Under the pieces are notes generated by a model, which had not been told where the DNA came from, did not search any database, and saw only the letters and a program-made list of their open reading frames with translations. A program made the position numbers and the translations under genes. DNA of 64,000 bases from Holophagaceae bacterium (GTDB taxonomy: Bacteria; Acidobacteriota; Holophagae; Holophagales; Holophagaceae): the NCBI GenBank assembly GCA_016710635.1, contig JADJVL010000008.1, positions 62,001 through 126,000 on the forward strand. Direction: 5' to 3'. Of this stretch, positions 26,310-35,233 are shown piece by piece (position 1 is the first letter of the stretch; every line of letters begins with the position of its first letter).

Positions 26310-28376
26310 ATGTTCAGGACGATGCTGGCCCTGCTTTTGGCTTGCGTGGGCCTTTGCGCCCAGCCTGCCAAGGAGGCTGAGTTTGCCCGGGCCCACCAGA
26401 AGCTGGCCCTCCTCCCCGGGGCCAAGGCCGTCAAGGGTTGGAAGTTTCAGGTGGGCCACTTCGCCGTGGCGCTCGAAGAGGGCGTGGCCCAGCCCATGGG
26501 CGCAGGCGGGCAGGCGGTGGGCTTCCACTTCAAAGGCAAGGGCACCGCGGTCTACACCAGCGCGGCGCCCCTGGAAGCCTCGGCCCTGGTCCTGAACCTC
26601 ACCAAGGGTTCGAAGCTCACCGCCAAGCCGGGACCCGCCGGATTGGCGGTGACCCTGGACCTGACGGAACTGACCCTCGTGACCTCCGGCCTGGCCCTCC
26701 CCGAGCTCCAGGGCGAGGCCGCCGGCTCCCTGGACGAGGATTTCCGCTGGTTCCGCGACCCCTTCGAGCAGCGCTCGGAGCTGCCCCTAGGCTCCCTCGT
26801 GGCGCTTCAGCGGGGCAACGCCGCCGGCAAGCCCGTGGCGTGGATGGACTTCAAGGCCAACTTCGAGACCTGGCGCTACATCTTCGACGAGGCCTGGGAC
26901 ATGCGGGAGCGGCTCCTGCTGCTGAAGGCGGACACAGTCCAGCAGCACAAGTATGTCAACGCCATCACGATCTCCGACCAGCCCCTGGGCTGGCTGCTTT
27001 CCGAGCCCATCGCCGACCCCTTCCTCCTGGAGCACCTCGAGCTCGACATGCAGGCGGAGAAGGGCGACGACATCCGCTACAGCGCCACGGAGACCTTGCG
27101 CATCCAGCAGGGTGGTCTGAAGACATTGGCCTTCAATCTCTACGATGTGATCGACCCCCTCGCCTTCCAGAAGGGGCCCCGCCAGTTGAAGCTCGCCTCG
27201 GTCACGGACGCAGCAGGCAAGGCGCTGGAGTTCTTCCATCAGGACGACCGCCTGGTGGTCTTCTTCCCTCAGGAACTGGCGGAAGGCTCCGTCCAGAAGC
27301 TCACCTTCAAGATCGAAGGCGACTTCCTCCTGCATCCCGAGGGCAACAGCTACTGGGAGCTGGGGATCGGACCCTGGTACCCCGCCCCGGCGGCCTCCAT
27401 GAGCAACCGGTTCACCGCCCACGGCATCCTTCGCGTGGCCAAGCCCTGGCGGCCCATCACGCCGGGCCGGACCATCCGCAGCGTGGAGGAGGGCGCCTAC
27501 AACCTGAACGAGTTCACCCTGGAGAATCCAGTCCAGTTCCTGGCCCTCTTCGGCGGGAACTACATCCCCTATGAGGAGACCCGTAACGGTCTCAAGATCC
27601 GGGTCCATGTCTACGCCCAGGAGGCGCGCAACGCCCAGAAGCGGCTGGCGAACTCGGCCTTTGGCGTCATCGACTACTACAAAGCCATCCTGGGCGAATT
27701 CCCATTCAAGGAGCTGAACATCATCCAGATGGTGGATCGCGACTACGGGCAGGCGCCTCCCAGCATGGTGATGCTCCCGGACGAGGCCTTCAACATCAAG
27801 TTCGCAGTGGAGACCTCCACCGACAAGTTCGGCGACCCGAGCGCGATCACCAGGAACGACCCCAGCGCCCTCAAGGTGAACCGCCTCAACCATCGCATCG
27901 CCCACGAGATCGCCCACCAGTACTGGGGTGATCTCGTGCAGATGCCGAGCCCGGAAGAGCAGTGGATCACCGAGTCCTTCTCGGAGTTCTGCTCGGCCCT
28001 GTCCATGCGCATCATGAAAGGCCAGGGAACCGGCGCCTTCGACTCCCTCGTCAACGGCTGGAGGAGTTCGGCCCAGGACCACACCAGGGACACCAGCATC
28101 CCAATGGCGAACCGGATCAACTTCCACCTGGATGGCGCGGGCACCCAGGCCGCCCGCACCAGCCTGCTCTACGACAAGGGGGCCTACCTGCTCTACACCC
28201 TCTACAAGGAAGTCGGCGAAGAGTCCTTCGTCCGGATGATGAAGTCCCTCACGGCCTCCCGCGCCTGGCAGTGCACCTCCAGCCACGAGGTGGCCACCCT
28301 CCTGAAACTCATCAAGAACAAGGACTTCGTGCCCTTCTTCAAGGACAACTTCTGGGGCACGGCAATGCCGAAGTAG
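26310..28376 (+). CDS. Secreted M1-family metallopeptidase
   Basis: Exported zinc aminopeptidase-like protein of 688 aa with a signal peptide (MFRTMLALLLACVGLCAQ). An N-terminal region of about 350 residues of beta-rich sequence precedes the catalytic part. The zinc site is HEIAHQYWGDLV (HExxH near residue 532), with the third ligand Glu 18 residues later in WITESFSEF, the M1 pattern. The exopeptidase GxMEN motif was not found, so it may not be a classical aminopeptidase. GGAG lies just before the ATG at 26310. It is followed by a bidirectional terminator shared with the convergent cyclase gene. Confidence 0.85.
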   Translation: MFRTMLALLLACVGLCAQPAKEAEFARAHQKLALLPGAKAVKGWKFQVGHFAVALEEGVAQPMGAGGQAVGFHFKGKGTAVYTSAAPLEASALVLNLTKGSKLTAKPGPAGLAVTLDLTELTLVTSGLALPELQGEAAGSLDEDFRWFRDPFEQRSELPLGSLVALQRGNAAGKPVAWMDFKANFETWRYIFDEAWDMRERLLLLKADTVQQHKYVNAITISDQPLGWLLSEPIADPFLLEHLELDMQAEKGDDIRYSATETLRIQQGGLKTLAFNLYDVIDPLAFQKGPRQLKLASVTDAAGKALEFFHQDDRLVVFFPQELAEGSVQKLTFKIEGDFLLHPEGNSYWELGIGPWYPAPAASMSNRFTAHGILRVAKPWRPITPGRTIRSVEEGAYNLNEFTLENPVQFLALFGGNYIPYEETRNGLKIRVHVYAQEARNAQKRLANSAFGVIDYYKAILGEFPFKELNIIQMVDRDYGQAPPSMVMLPDEAFNIKFAVETSTDKFGDPSAITRNDPSALKVNRLNHRIAHEIAHQYWGDLVQMPSPEEQWITESFSEFCSALSMRIMKGQGTGAFDSLVNGWRSSAQDHTRDTSIPMANRINFHLDGAGTQAARTSLLYDKGAYLLYTLYKEVGEESFVRMMKSLTASRAWQCTSSHEVATLLKLIKNKDFVPFFKDNFWGTAMPK

Positions 28377-28399
28377 GGCTCTTCCACAGGACCCTCGCG

Positions 28400-28430
28400 A
28401 AAAGGCTGCGGAGCTACTCCGCAGCCTTTT
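28400..28430. terminator. Bidirectional intrinsic terminator
   Basis: Perfect 14-bp stem AAAAGGCTGCGGAG (28400-28413) with CTCCGCAGCCTTTT (28417-28430) and a 3-base loop. The A and T ends make it work on both strands for the convergent M1 peptidase and cyclase genes. The loop CTA is itself the stop codon of the cyclase gene. Confidence 0.9.
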
Positions 28431-30567
28431 CTTCGACCACCCGCAGCAGGTACATCGGGAAGGTGCCGAAGCCTTTGGCCAGGGGCAGCTGGCCCACGTA
28501 CTCGCACTGCAGGCCCGGGGCGTCCTCGGCGGCGGCGAGGGCCGCGAAGGCTTGGCTGGCGTAGACCTGGCCGGGCGGCGTGATGGGCTCGATGCGCGCC
28601 GCCTTGTTCACGTGGGTGCCGAAGCAGGTGGACCGGCCCGTCACGGGATCCATCCCGACATAGACCGGCCCCGCATGCAGGGCGACCCGCAGGTTCAATT
28701 CCGCGGGCAGGCCCAGGCCCTCCCAATCCATGTGCTTCACCCGCTTCACGAGGTCCTGGGCGAAGCGCGCGGCTTCCACGAGGCCTTCGAAGGCGAGGAA
28801 GAGCCCGTCCCCCCAGGTGTTCTCCATCCGGGGCTGCTGCGCGAGGGCCTGCTTGAGGTCCCGGATCACCGTGAGGAAGTGGGCCACGAAGAGGGGCACC
28901 TGAGTCTCCTGGAGGGTGCTGAAGTTCACTACGTCCGCGAAGAGCAGCACCATGATCCGGGGCTCCAGGTCCGCGGGCAGCGCCTGGGGCGCCCGCAAGG
29001 GCCGGGTGCTGGCCTGGCCCGCTTCCAGCTCCCCAAGCTGGATGACCTCCACCCGGAGCCCGAGCTCCCGCCAGCGCGCCACGGTCCACGCGGTGGTGCC
29101 CGGCACCGCGCTGGGCTGGCCGTCCCAGACGGCGAGGGGCACCAGCTCCGTATGCATCTGGCGGGCGCGGATGCGGGCGAGGCCCAGCAGCAGCTGGTTG
29201 GCGTACTGGAACGGCACGCTGCCGCGGTCCAGGCGCTGGGGCGAGGCGGTGATGACCCGGCGCGCGGCGGCCAGGACGCCCTCGAAGCGGTCCGTCCAGT
29301 CCTGGTCGGCCCGGATGGCCACGCTGTCCCGGTGGAACTCCTCCCGGTCGTAGGGCAGCACCACATGGGCTTCCCCGTGGCGGGCGAGGATGGCCTCGTG
29401 GAAGAGAAGGGCCGAGCCGCAGGCCGCGGTGGCGAAACCCGCCCCGGCCCGCAGGCCCTCCAGCCGGGTGCGGATCGCCCTGGAGACCTCCGCCTCGAGG
29501 GACGGCGGAAACCGCGGGGTGCCGCGGTCCGCGTGGTCCACCATGTGGCCGGAGAACACCACCACCCGCGTCAAGGGCAGCGCCTCCTCAAAGGCCTTCG
29601 CATTCTGTCCGAGATGCCGGAGCAGGGTGAGGGCGTTGTGGCGGATCTCCGCCAGGTCCGCGGGCCGGTCCCGGCCCAGCTGCACCGCCAGGCCGTAGAG
29701 CTCCAGGGCTTCCTCCCGCTCGCCGCGGATGAGGGCCGCCTGGCCCAGGATGGGCGCCACCCAGAAGGGATCCTTCCCATCGGCGGTGAGGGCCTCCTGC
29801 ATGTCCCGGCCCCGGGACTCCACTTCCAGCGCCAGCGCCTCGGCCTCGTCCTGACGCCCCAGCAGCAAGGCGATGGTCGCCGCGTTGATGCCGCTCCACA
29901 TGCCGCGGTTGAGGCGGTAGGCCTCGGTGAAGAGGCCGCAGGCGAGCTCGAGGTGGGTCCGCCGCATCAGGGGATCCGTCGTGCGTTCCGCGAGGTCCTT
30001 GTGGCTGCGCGCCAGGGGCGCGAGGGTGCCCTGGTCCCGGTGGCCCTCCTGCAGCAGCCCCGAGAGCAGCTCCTGGGCCTTCCGCGGCGCACCGCTTCGG
30101 ATGAGGGCCAGGGCCTGGAGCTGGCGGAGAAAGAGGTCGCCGGGATAGTCCTTCAGTCCCAGCGACAGGGCATCGTAGGCCAGCAGGGATTCCCCCTGCT
30201 TGAGGAAGTCCTCGCCCCGGTCCCGGTAGGAGGCCAGGTCCGCCTCCGGCGTGCGGGGCGCTTCGATCCGCCAGCCCTGGTCCGTGAGCAGCTTCAAGGT
30301 CTCCCGCGCCGTCTCCCGCTCGTAGGCCTTCTGCGCGTCCGTGAGCTCATGAAAGGGCACCGGCCGGGCCCGCAGTTCCCAGAGGGACTCCGGGTGCTGG
30401 CGCACCAGGGTCCGGTGCACCTGGCCCGCCAGGATCTCCAGCAATTCCTGCATGCCCCCGTCCGCCGGGCCTTCCGGATTCGTCTCTGGCCGCGGAAGGG
30501 GTTCCACGGGGGCTCCTGAACGCGGGATGGATGAAAGGGTCTGGATTGCTGCGGAGTCTAAACCCAT
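28414..30567 (-). CDS. Class III adenylate/guanylate cyclase with TPR and TRAFs-binding-type domain
   Basis: A 717-aa soluble signalling protein. Residues 75-290 are helical TPR-like repeats (for example GESLLAYDALSLGLKDYPGD). The middle (about 320-480) resembles the TRAFs-binding/DUF4071 region found in bacterial cyclases (VVVFSGHMVDHADRGTPRFP). The C-terminus (about 525-700) is a class III cyclase domain with LLFADVVNFSTLQE and WGDGLFLAFEG, holding the two metal Asp, and THVNKAARIEP with the transition-state Asn and Arg. It should therefore be active; cAMP against cGMP is not certain. The start at 30567 is uncertain; ATG 30453 (MQELLEIL) has a better binding site. Confidence 0.82.
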   Translation of the reverse strand: MGLDSAAIQTLSSIPRSGAPVEPLPRPETNPEGPADGGMQELLEILAGQVHRTLVRQHPESLWELRARPVPFHELTDAQKAYERETARETLKLLTDQGWRIEAPRTPEADLASYRDRGEDFLKQGESLLAYDALSLGLKDYPGDLFLRQLQALALIRSGAPRKAQELLSGLLQEGHRDQGTLAPLARSHKDLAERTTDPLMRRTHLELACGLFTEAYRLNRGMWSGINAATIALLLGRQDEAEALALEVESRGRDMQEALTADGKDPFWVAPILGQAALIRGEREEALELYGLAVQLGRDRPADLAEIRHNALTLLRHLGQNAKAFEEALPLTRVVVFSGHMVDHADRGTPRFPPSLEAEVSRAIRTRLEGLRAGAGFATAACGSALLFHEAILARHGEAHVVLPYDREEFHRDSVAIRADQDWTDRFEGVLAAARRVITASPQRLDRGSVPFQYANQLLLGLARIRARQMHTELVPLAVWDGQPSAVPGTTAWTVARWRELGLRVEVIQLGELEAGQASTRPLRAPQALPADLEPRIMVLLFADVVNFSTLQETQVPLFVAHFLTVIRDLKQALAQQPRMENTWGDGLFLAFEGLVEAARFAQDLVKRVKHMDWEGLGLPAELNLRVALHAGPVYVGMDPVTGRSTCFGTHVNKAARIEPITPPGQVYASQAFAALAAAEDAPGLQCEYVGQLPLAKGFGTFPMYLLRVVEEKAAE

Positions 30568-30627
30568 TCGCCGGTCCCGCCGAGGGCAACCTCCGGCGCC
30601 TCGGCTCAAGCAGCGTTGGCTCCGCCG

Positions 30628-32439
30628 TCAGCGCAGCTCGAACTCGTAGGGCATGCGGGCGTAGACGTGAAGGGGATCGTTCAGGGCCGAAAGGCTCTCG
30701 AAAGCCCGCTCCGCCTGGCGCTTCATGCGCAGGGCGGGGGTACTGGCGGAGCCGGCGCGGCTGTCGGCCTGGCGGTGGGCGTCCCCGCCCATGGCCTCCA
30801 GCAGCCGCTGCAGGGGCGGCTTGGGGGCTGCGGGGGCGTCCATGCGGTAGTTGCCCTCGATGCCCGCCTTCTTCGCGGCGAAGCGCACGGCATCCGCCAG
30901 GCCGCCCAGCTCGTCCACCAGGCCCAGCTTCAGGCCTTCGGCGCCGCTCCAGACCCGGCCCTGGGCGATCTCCTGGACCTTCTCCCTCGGCAGCTTGCGG
31001 GCTTCGCTCACCTTGCCGATGAACTGGTCGTAGATACCGTCCACGATGGACTGGATGCGGGCCAGCTCTTCCGCCGTCTTCGGGCGCGTGAGGGTGCCCG
31101 CATTCGCCATCTTCGCGGTCTTCACCTCGTCGAAGGTGATGCCGTAGTCGGACGCGAGCTTCTGCACGTTGGGCAGCAGGCCGAAGACGCCGATGCTGCC
31201 GGTGATGGTGGTGGGCTCCGCGAAGATCCGGTCCCCGTAGGCGCTGATCCAGTAGCCGCCGGAAGCCGCGAGGTGGCCCATGCTGATGACGACGGGCTTG
31301 GCCTTGCGGGCGAGGATGACTTCCCGCTGGATGAGCTCGCTGGCGGTGGCGCTGCCGCCGGGGCTGTTCACCCGCAGCACGATGGCCTTCACATCCTTGT
31401 CCAGCCGCAGCTTGCGCAGCTCGCGGCTGAGCTTGTCGCCGCCCACCTGGCCGCCCTTGCCGTCGCCGTCCACGATCTCGCCTTCGGCGTAGACCACGGC
31501 GATGCGCTGCTTGCCCTTGCCGGTGGCGGGTCCGGGGACCTTCGTCGCGTAGGTCTCCAGGTCGATCTGGGGAAAGTCCTTGTCCTCGGGTTTCTTGCCG
31601 GCGAGGCCCTTGAGCTCGTCCAGCACCGCGTCCGGGGTCATGGTCTGGTCCGCCAGGCCGGCCTTCACCGCTTCCGTCCCCAGTACGGGCCCCAGTTCGT
31701 CCGCCAGCTTCTGGATGTCCTCGACGCTGCGGTGCCGGTCCTTGGCGATGGTCTCCTTCCACTCGCCCCAGATATCGTCCAGGAGCTTCTGGATCTGCTC
31801 GCGGTTCTCGGGGCTCATCTTCTCGAGGATGTAGGGCTCCACCGCGGACTTGTACTTGCCCACGCGGGTCACCTGGACTTCGACGCCGTACTTCTTGAAG
31901 GCCCCGCCGAAGAACATCGGCTCGGAAGCGAGGCCCGTGACGTCCACGTCGCCCATGGGGTGCACGTAGACCTTGCCGGCGCCGGCGGCGAGGTAGTAGC
32001 TCTTCTTGTCCCACTCCAGGTTGTAGGCCAGCACGGGTTTGCCGCTGTCCTTCTTGAAGCGCTGGATCGCCTCCCGCACCTCCTTCAGCACCGCCGGTCC
32101 GGAACCGTAGCCCACCGGGCTGATGTTCCCCGTGAGGTAGAGGGCGGCGATCTTGGGATCCTTCGCCGCCCGGTCGAGGGCTGCGGTCAGGGAGGCCAGG
32201 GGCACGCCGCCATCCTCCTTGCCGCTGAGGGCGCGGGAGAGCGCCTCGCCCGGGGTCGACTCGGCGGGGCTGTCGGGGATGTTGGTGCCCAGGTCGAAGA
32301 CCAGCACGGCCTTCGCAGGGACGGTGGGGCTGGCGGCCCCGGCGGCGGCGATCATGGCGAAGACCAGGCCGAAGCCGATGCCGGCCACGAGGACGAGGGC
32401 CAGCACGCTGGCGAAGAAGGATTTGAAGAAGTCTTTCAT
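30628..32439 (-). CDS. sppA: Signal peptide peptidase SppA, long (67K) form
   Basis: Membrane-bound serine/lysine protease that clears cleaved signal peptides, 603 aa, the length of the double-domain form. It has one N-terminal membrane segment (residues 8-32). The general-base Lys is in RVGKYKSAVEPYI (about 196) and the nucleophile Ser in HLAASGGYWISAY (about 391), placed as in the E. coli enzyme. VLRVNSPGGSATASE and TGSIGVFG are further marks. The C-terminal 60 residues are a polar extension beyond the usual end. It is followed on the same strand by the cyclase gene and preceded by an FMN reductase gene 15 bases upstream. Confidence 0.92.
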   Translation of the reverse strand: MKDFFKSFFASVLALVLVAGIGFGLVFAMIAAAGAASPTVPAKAVLVFDLGTNIPDSPAESTPGEALSRALSGKEDGGVPLASLTAALDRAAKDPKIAALYLTGNISPVGYGSGPAVLKEVREAIQRFKKDSGKPVLAYNLEWDKKSYYLAAGAGKVYVHPMGDVDVTGLASEPMFFGGAFKKYGVEVQVTRVGKYKSAVEPYILEKMSPENREQIQKLLDDIWGEWKETIAKDRHRSVEDIQKLADELGPVLGTEAVKAGLADQTMTPDAVLDELKGLAGKKPEDKDFPQIDLETYATKVPGPATGKGKQRIAVVYAEGEIVDGDGKGGQVGGDKLSRELRKLRLDKDVKAIVLRVNSPGGSATASELIQREVILARKAKPVVISMGHLAASGGYWISAYGDRIFAEPTTITGSIGVFGLLPNVQKLASDYGITFDEVKTAKMANAGTLTRPKTAEELARIQSIVDGIYDQFIGKVSEARKLPREKVQEIAQGRVWSGAEGLKLGLVDELGGLADAVRFAAKKAGIEGNYRMDAPAAPKPPLQRLLEAMGGDAHRQADSRAGSASTPALRMKRQAERAFESLSALNDPLHVYARMPYEFELR

Positions 32440-32454
32440 GGGGGTGCTTTCAGG

Positions 32455-33000
32455 TCAGGCGCGCAGCTTGGCGGCGAAGTCGAGGAAGGCGTCGAGGGTG
32501 TGGTTCAGGGAGGAGACCGTGCGGGCTTCCGTCGGCGCGCCCTCCTCGTCCAGGTTCTTATCGGCGTGGGGCACATTGACGCTGCCCGGAAAGACGAAGG
32601 CGCCCATGTTGGCGAGGGTGGCCCGCCAGGAGAGCATGCCCCGAGCCCCACCGAACGCGCCGGGGCTCGCGCTGCAGAGCAGCACCGGCAGGCCGCCCCA
32701 GGGGCTCTTCTCCAGGGTGGAGACCCAGTCCACGGCGTTCTTCAGGTGGCCGGGGATGCCCGCGTTGTATTCGGGGCTGACGATGACCAGGGCGCCGGCT
32801 TCCAGGAGGCCCGCCTGCAGTGCGGTCACCGCCGCGGGCGCCCCCGGCAGGTCCGCATCGTAGAGCGGCAGGCGCAGGGCTTCTCCCGTGAAGGGGACCA
32901 CGCTGTGGCCGCGGCCTTCCAGGGTCTTGGCGAGGTGGCGCAGGAACTTCGTGTTCAGGGAGGCCTTCCGCAAGGAACCGCCCACCAGCACCAGTCGCAT
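32455..33000 (-). CDS. NADPH-dependent FMN reductase family flavoprotein
   Basis: Flavodoxin-fold oxidoreductase of 181 aa. The FMN phosphate loop GGSLRKASLN is at residues 7-16, and SPEYNAGIPGHLKNAVDW (about 80-97) is the second family motif. Such enzymes reduce quinones, azo compounds, chromate or free flavin with NAD(P)H. The start at ATG 33000 (MRLVLVGGS) is the only one that fits the fold. It lies upstream of sppA on the minus strand and diverges from the bacilliredoxin gene with 139 bases between. Both neighbours deal with redox balance, which hints at an oxidative-stress role. Confidence 0.88.
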   Translation of the reverse strand: MRLVLVGGSLRKASLNTKFLRHLAKTLEGRGHSVVPFTGEALRLPLYDADLPGAPAAVTALQAGLLEAGALVIVSPEYNAGIPGHLKNAVDWVSTLEKSPWGGLPVLLCSASPGAFGGARGMLSWRATLANMGAFVFPGSVNVPHADKNLDEEGAPTEARTVSSLNHTLDAFLDFAAKLRA

Positions 33001-33139
33001 GCGACCTCCCGAATCCACCAGTCTGCCAGGGTCCGGGATAAACTGAGAGACGCGGCCGGTCCGGACAGGCGTCCCGCCGCCGCATCCCCAGCACCGCACG
33101 TTGCTCCGCCTCCCGCTCCGCACCCTTCCGAGGAACCGA

Positions 33140-33568
33140 ATGTCCAACTATCCCGAACACATGGTCGCGCCCATGCGCGAAGAGCTCGTCCAGGCCGGCT
33201 TCACCCAGCTGATGAGCCCGGAGCAGGTCGAAGCCGCCCTGCAGGCCAAGGGCACCTCCCTTCTGGTGGTCAACAGCGTCTGCGGCTGCGCCGCCGCCGG
33301 CGCCCGGCCCGGCGTCATCACCGCCCTCGAAGCGAAGGGCCTGAAGTTCGACCACCTCTACACGGTCTTCGCCGGCATGGAGATCGAGGCCACCCGCGCC
33401 GCGCGGGAGTTCTTCGAGGGGGCCCAGCCCACCTCGCCCCAGGCGGCGATCCTGAAGGACGGCCAGCTCGTCCATCTCATGCAGCGCAGCGACTTCCTCG
33501 GCCGCGAACCCGGCGCCATCGCCGAGACCCTCGCCGCCGCCTACCAGCAGCATCTGCAATCGGCCTGA
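33140..33568 (+). CDS. Bacilliredoxin, BrxA/BrxB family
   Basis: Small thiol protein of 142 aa that removes bacillithiol or similar low-molecular thiols from proteins. The active site is the family CGC motif (VVNSVCGCAAAGARPG, Cys48 and Cys50), with a thioredoxin-like fold and the typical FFEGAQPTSPQAAILKDG. The start at 33140 (MSNYPEHMVAP) is chosen because AGGAA lies 4 bases upstream and homologues begin like this. Its stop overlaps the next gene's start by one base. Whether the organism makes bacillithiol cannot be seen here. Confidence 0.92.
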   Translation: MSNYPEHMVAPMREELVQAGFTQLMSPEQVEAALQAKGTSLLVVNSVCGCAAAGARPGVITALEAKGLKFDHLYTVFAGMEIEATRAAREFFEGAQPTSPQAAILKDGQLVHLMQRSDFLGREPGAIAETLAAAYQQHLQSA

Positions 33569-34989
33569 TGCCGGGACCCAGGCACCGAACTGGCCTCAGG
33601 GCCCTTGCCCTCGCCGGCTGCGCCCTGGGAGCGCTGCAGGCCCAGGCGCCCCAGGGGACGCCGGCTTTCGCCGCCGGCCTCGAGCCGCCGGTCTCCCAGA
33701 TCTCCCTGCCCGTGCGGGTGGACATCTCCGCGGTGCTCAATGCCCTGGAGGGCAACATCCCCCGCACGCCTCCGGGGGTGGACACCTGGGCGCCCCTGCC
33801 GGACCGCCCTGACTACGTCTACCGGTTCAGCCTCTACCGGGACGCCATCCAGGCCCGCGCCGAGGGCGACCGCATCGTCGTCCGCACCCTGGCCCACTAC
33901 TGGATCCAGGTGGGCGCGCGGGTCTTCGGCCCCTTCGTGAAGACCCTGGCCTCCTGCGGTGTCGGCAAGGAAGGCCACCGCGCCGTCATCCTCGGCGCCG
34001 AGGCCGAAGTCTTCCTCACGCCGGGCTGGCACCTCGCCGTGCGGCCCAGGGCCCTGGACCCGCTCCCGGTGAGCCGCTGCGAGATGACCTTCCTGGGCCT
34101 GAACGCCACCGGGCCGGTGATGAACGGCATGAAGGGCGCCCTCGTGGAGGCCGCCCGTAACGCCGAGGTGCAACTGCGGGAATCCACCTTCGTGCGCAGC
34201 CGGGCGAAGGAGGCCTGGGAAATGGCCCAGAAGCCCATCCCCGTCGCCGAGGGCGTCTGGCTGCTGCTGCGCCCGGAGCGCGTACGGCTGGGCCGGCCCA
34301 TGGCGGACCCCGCCGGCGACGGGCGCATCCTGCTCCTGCGGCCTGAGCTGCAGGCCCGGCCGATGCTGGTGCTGGGACCGCCTCCCAGCCTTCCGGTCAC
34401 GCCCCTGCCCGCCCTCGACACCGCCCCCGCTTCGGGAAGCGGCGTCCGCGTGGCCCTGGAATCCGACCTTCCGTTCCAGCAGGCCTCCGAGCAGCTGGGC
34501 CGCCAGTTGGCGGGACGAAAGTTCGAGACCGACCAGGGTTCCTTCGAAATCGTCTCCGCCTCGGTCCGCGGCGCGGGAGGCAAGGCGCTCATCGAGGTGG
34601 AACTGAAGGGGCGCGCCAACGGCAAGGTCGCCCTCGCCGGGCGCCCGGTCTACGATTCCGCCCTCGGCACCCTGAGGGTCGAGGACCTGGACTACACCTT
34701 CGAGAGCCGCAGCTGGATCGAGAACACCGCCGAGTGGCTCCTCCGCTCCAGCCTGAAAAGGCTGCTGCAGGAGCGGGCCAACCTTTTCCTGGACCAGAGT
34801 TTCAAGGGCCTCAAGGAACTGCTGCAACTGGCCCTCAACCGGCCCCTGGCCACGGGCATCCAGCTCAAGGGGACCGTGAGCGAGTTGCACCTCGGCCAGG
34901 TGCGCGTGCTCGAGGACCGCTTCCGGGTGGATGCCTTCCTGGACGGCCAGTTCAGCCTGGAAGTGACGGCGCTGCCCCTGGGCCGTTGA
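33568..34989 (+). CDS. Exported DUF4403-like protein
   Basis: A 473-aa protein with an N-terminal signal (LRALALAGCALGALQAQA) and no membrane segments afterwards. The long beta-rich body contains stretches such as ISLPVRVDISAVLNALEGNI and LQARPMLVLGPPPSLPV that resemble the DUF4403 family of envelope proteins. The C-terminal part (GRPVYDSALGTLRVEDLDY, NRPLATGIQLKGTVSELH) recalls lipid-binding tubular-domain folds, but this is not certain. It is translationally coupled to the bacilliredoxin gene (TGATG overlap). Function unknown; envelope lipid handling is a guess. Confidence 0.75.
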   Translation: MPGPRHRTGLRALALAGCALGALQAQAPQGTPAFAAGLEPPVSQISLPVRVDISAVLNALEGNIPRTPPGVDTWAPLPDRPDYVYRFSLYRDAIQARAEGDRIVVRTLAHYWIQVGARVFGPFVKTLASCGVGKEGHRAVILGAEAEVFLTPGWHLAVRPRALDPLPVSRCEMTFLGLNATGPVMNGMKGALVEAARNAEVQLRESTFVRSRAKEAWEMAQKPIPVAEGVWLLLRPERVRLGRPMADPAGDGRILLLRPELQARPMLVLGPPPSLPVTPLPALDTAPASGSGVRVALESDLPFQQASEQLGRQLAGRKFETDQGSFEIVSASVRGAGGKALIEVELKGRANGKVALAGRPVYDSALGTLRVEDLDYTFESRSWIENTAEWLLRSSLKRLLQERANLFLDQSFKGLKELLQLALNRPLATGIQLKGTVSELHLGQVRVLEDRFRVDAFLDGQFSLEVTALPLGR

Positions 34990-35101
34990 ACCCTGGGAAG
35001 TGCCACGGGCGGACTAACCTGCCAAGCTGGAGGTTCGTAAGAAAGCCGCAGCCCTTTCTTCAGGTCCTTTGAGATCCAGCCGAACCCTTTCCCGCTTTTC
35101 T

Positions 35102-35210
35102 CCCGCGTCCCAACGCGGGCCGGCGGGAGCCCCGGATCCCAAGCCTCGCCTTTCCCCCTCCCGCAGCCGCGGGAGGTTCACCGTGCCGGCGCCTCATTCC
35201 CGGGGCGCCG
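35102..35210 (+). promoter_or_regulatory. Leader with three consecutive hairpins before the beta-barrel gene
   Basis: In the 244-base gap before the gene at 35234 three perfect stem-loops follow each other. They are CCCGCGT/ACGCGGG (35102-35119, loop CCCA), CTCCCGC/GCGGGAG (35158-35175, loop AGCC) and CGGCGCC/GGCGCCG (35187-35210). The last ends 14 bases before the GGAGGA ribosome site at 35225. This fits a structured 5' untranslated region that controls or stabilises an outer-membrane protein mRNA. No known riboswitch was recognised. Confidence 0.45.
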
Positions 35211-35233
35211 CTTCAACCTTATTTGGAGGAATC

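Noticed and set aside
30616..33567. Long upstream part of a plus-strand open frame reaching the DUF4403-like gene
   Set aside because: It runs antisense to sppA and the FMN reductase gene and shows only shadow composition. The real gene begins at 33568 with a signal peptide.
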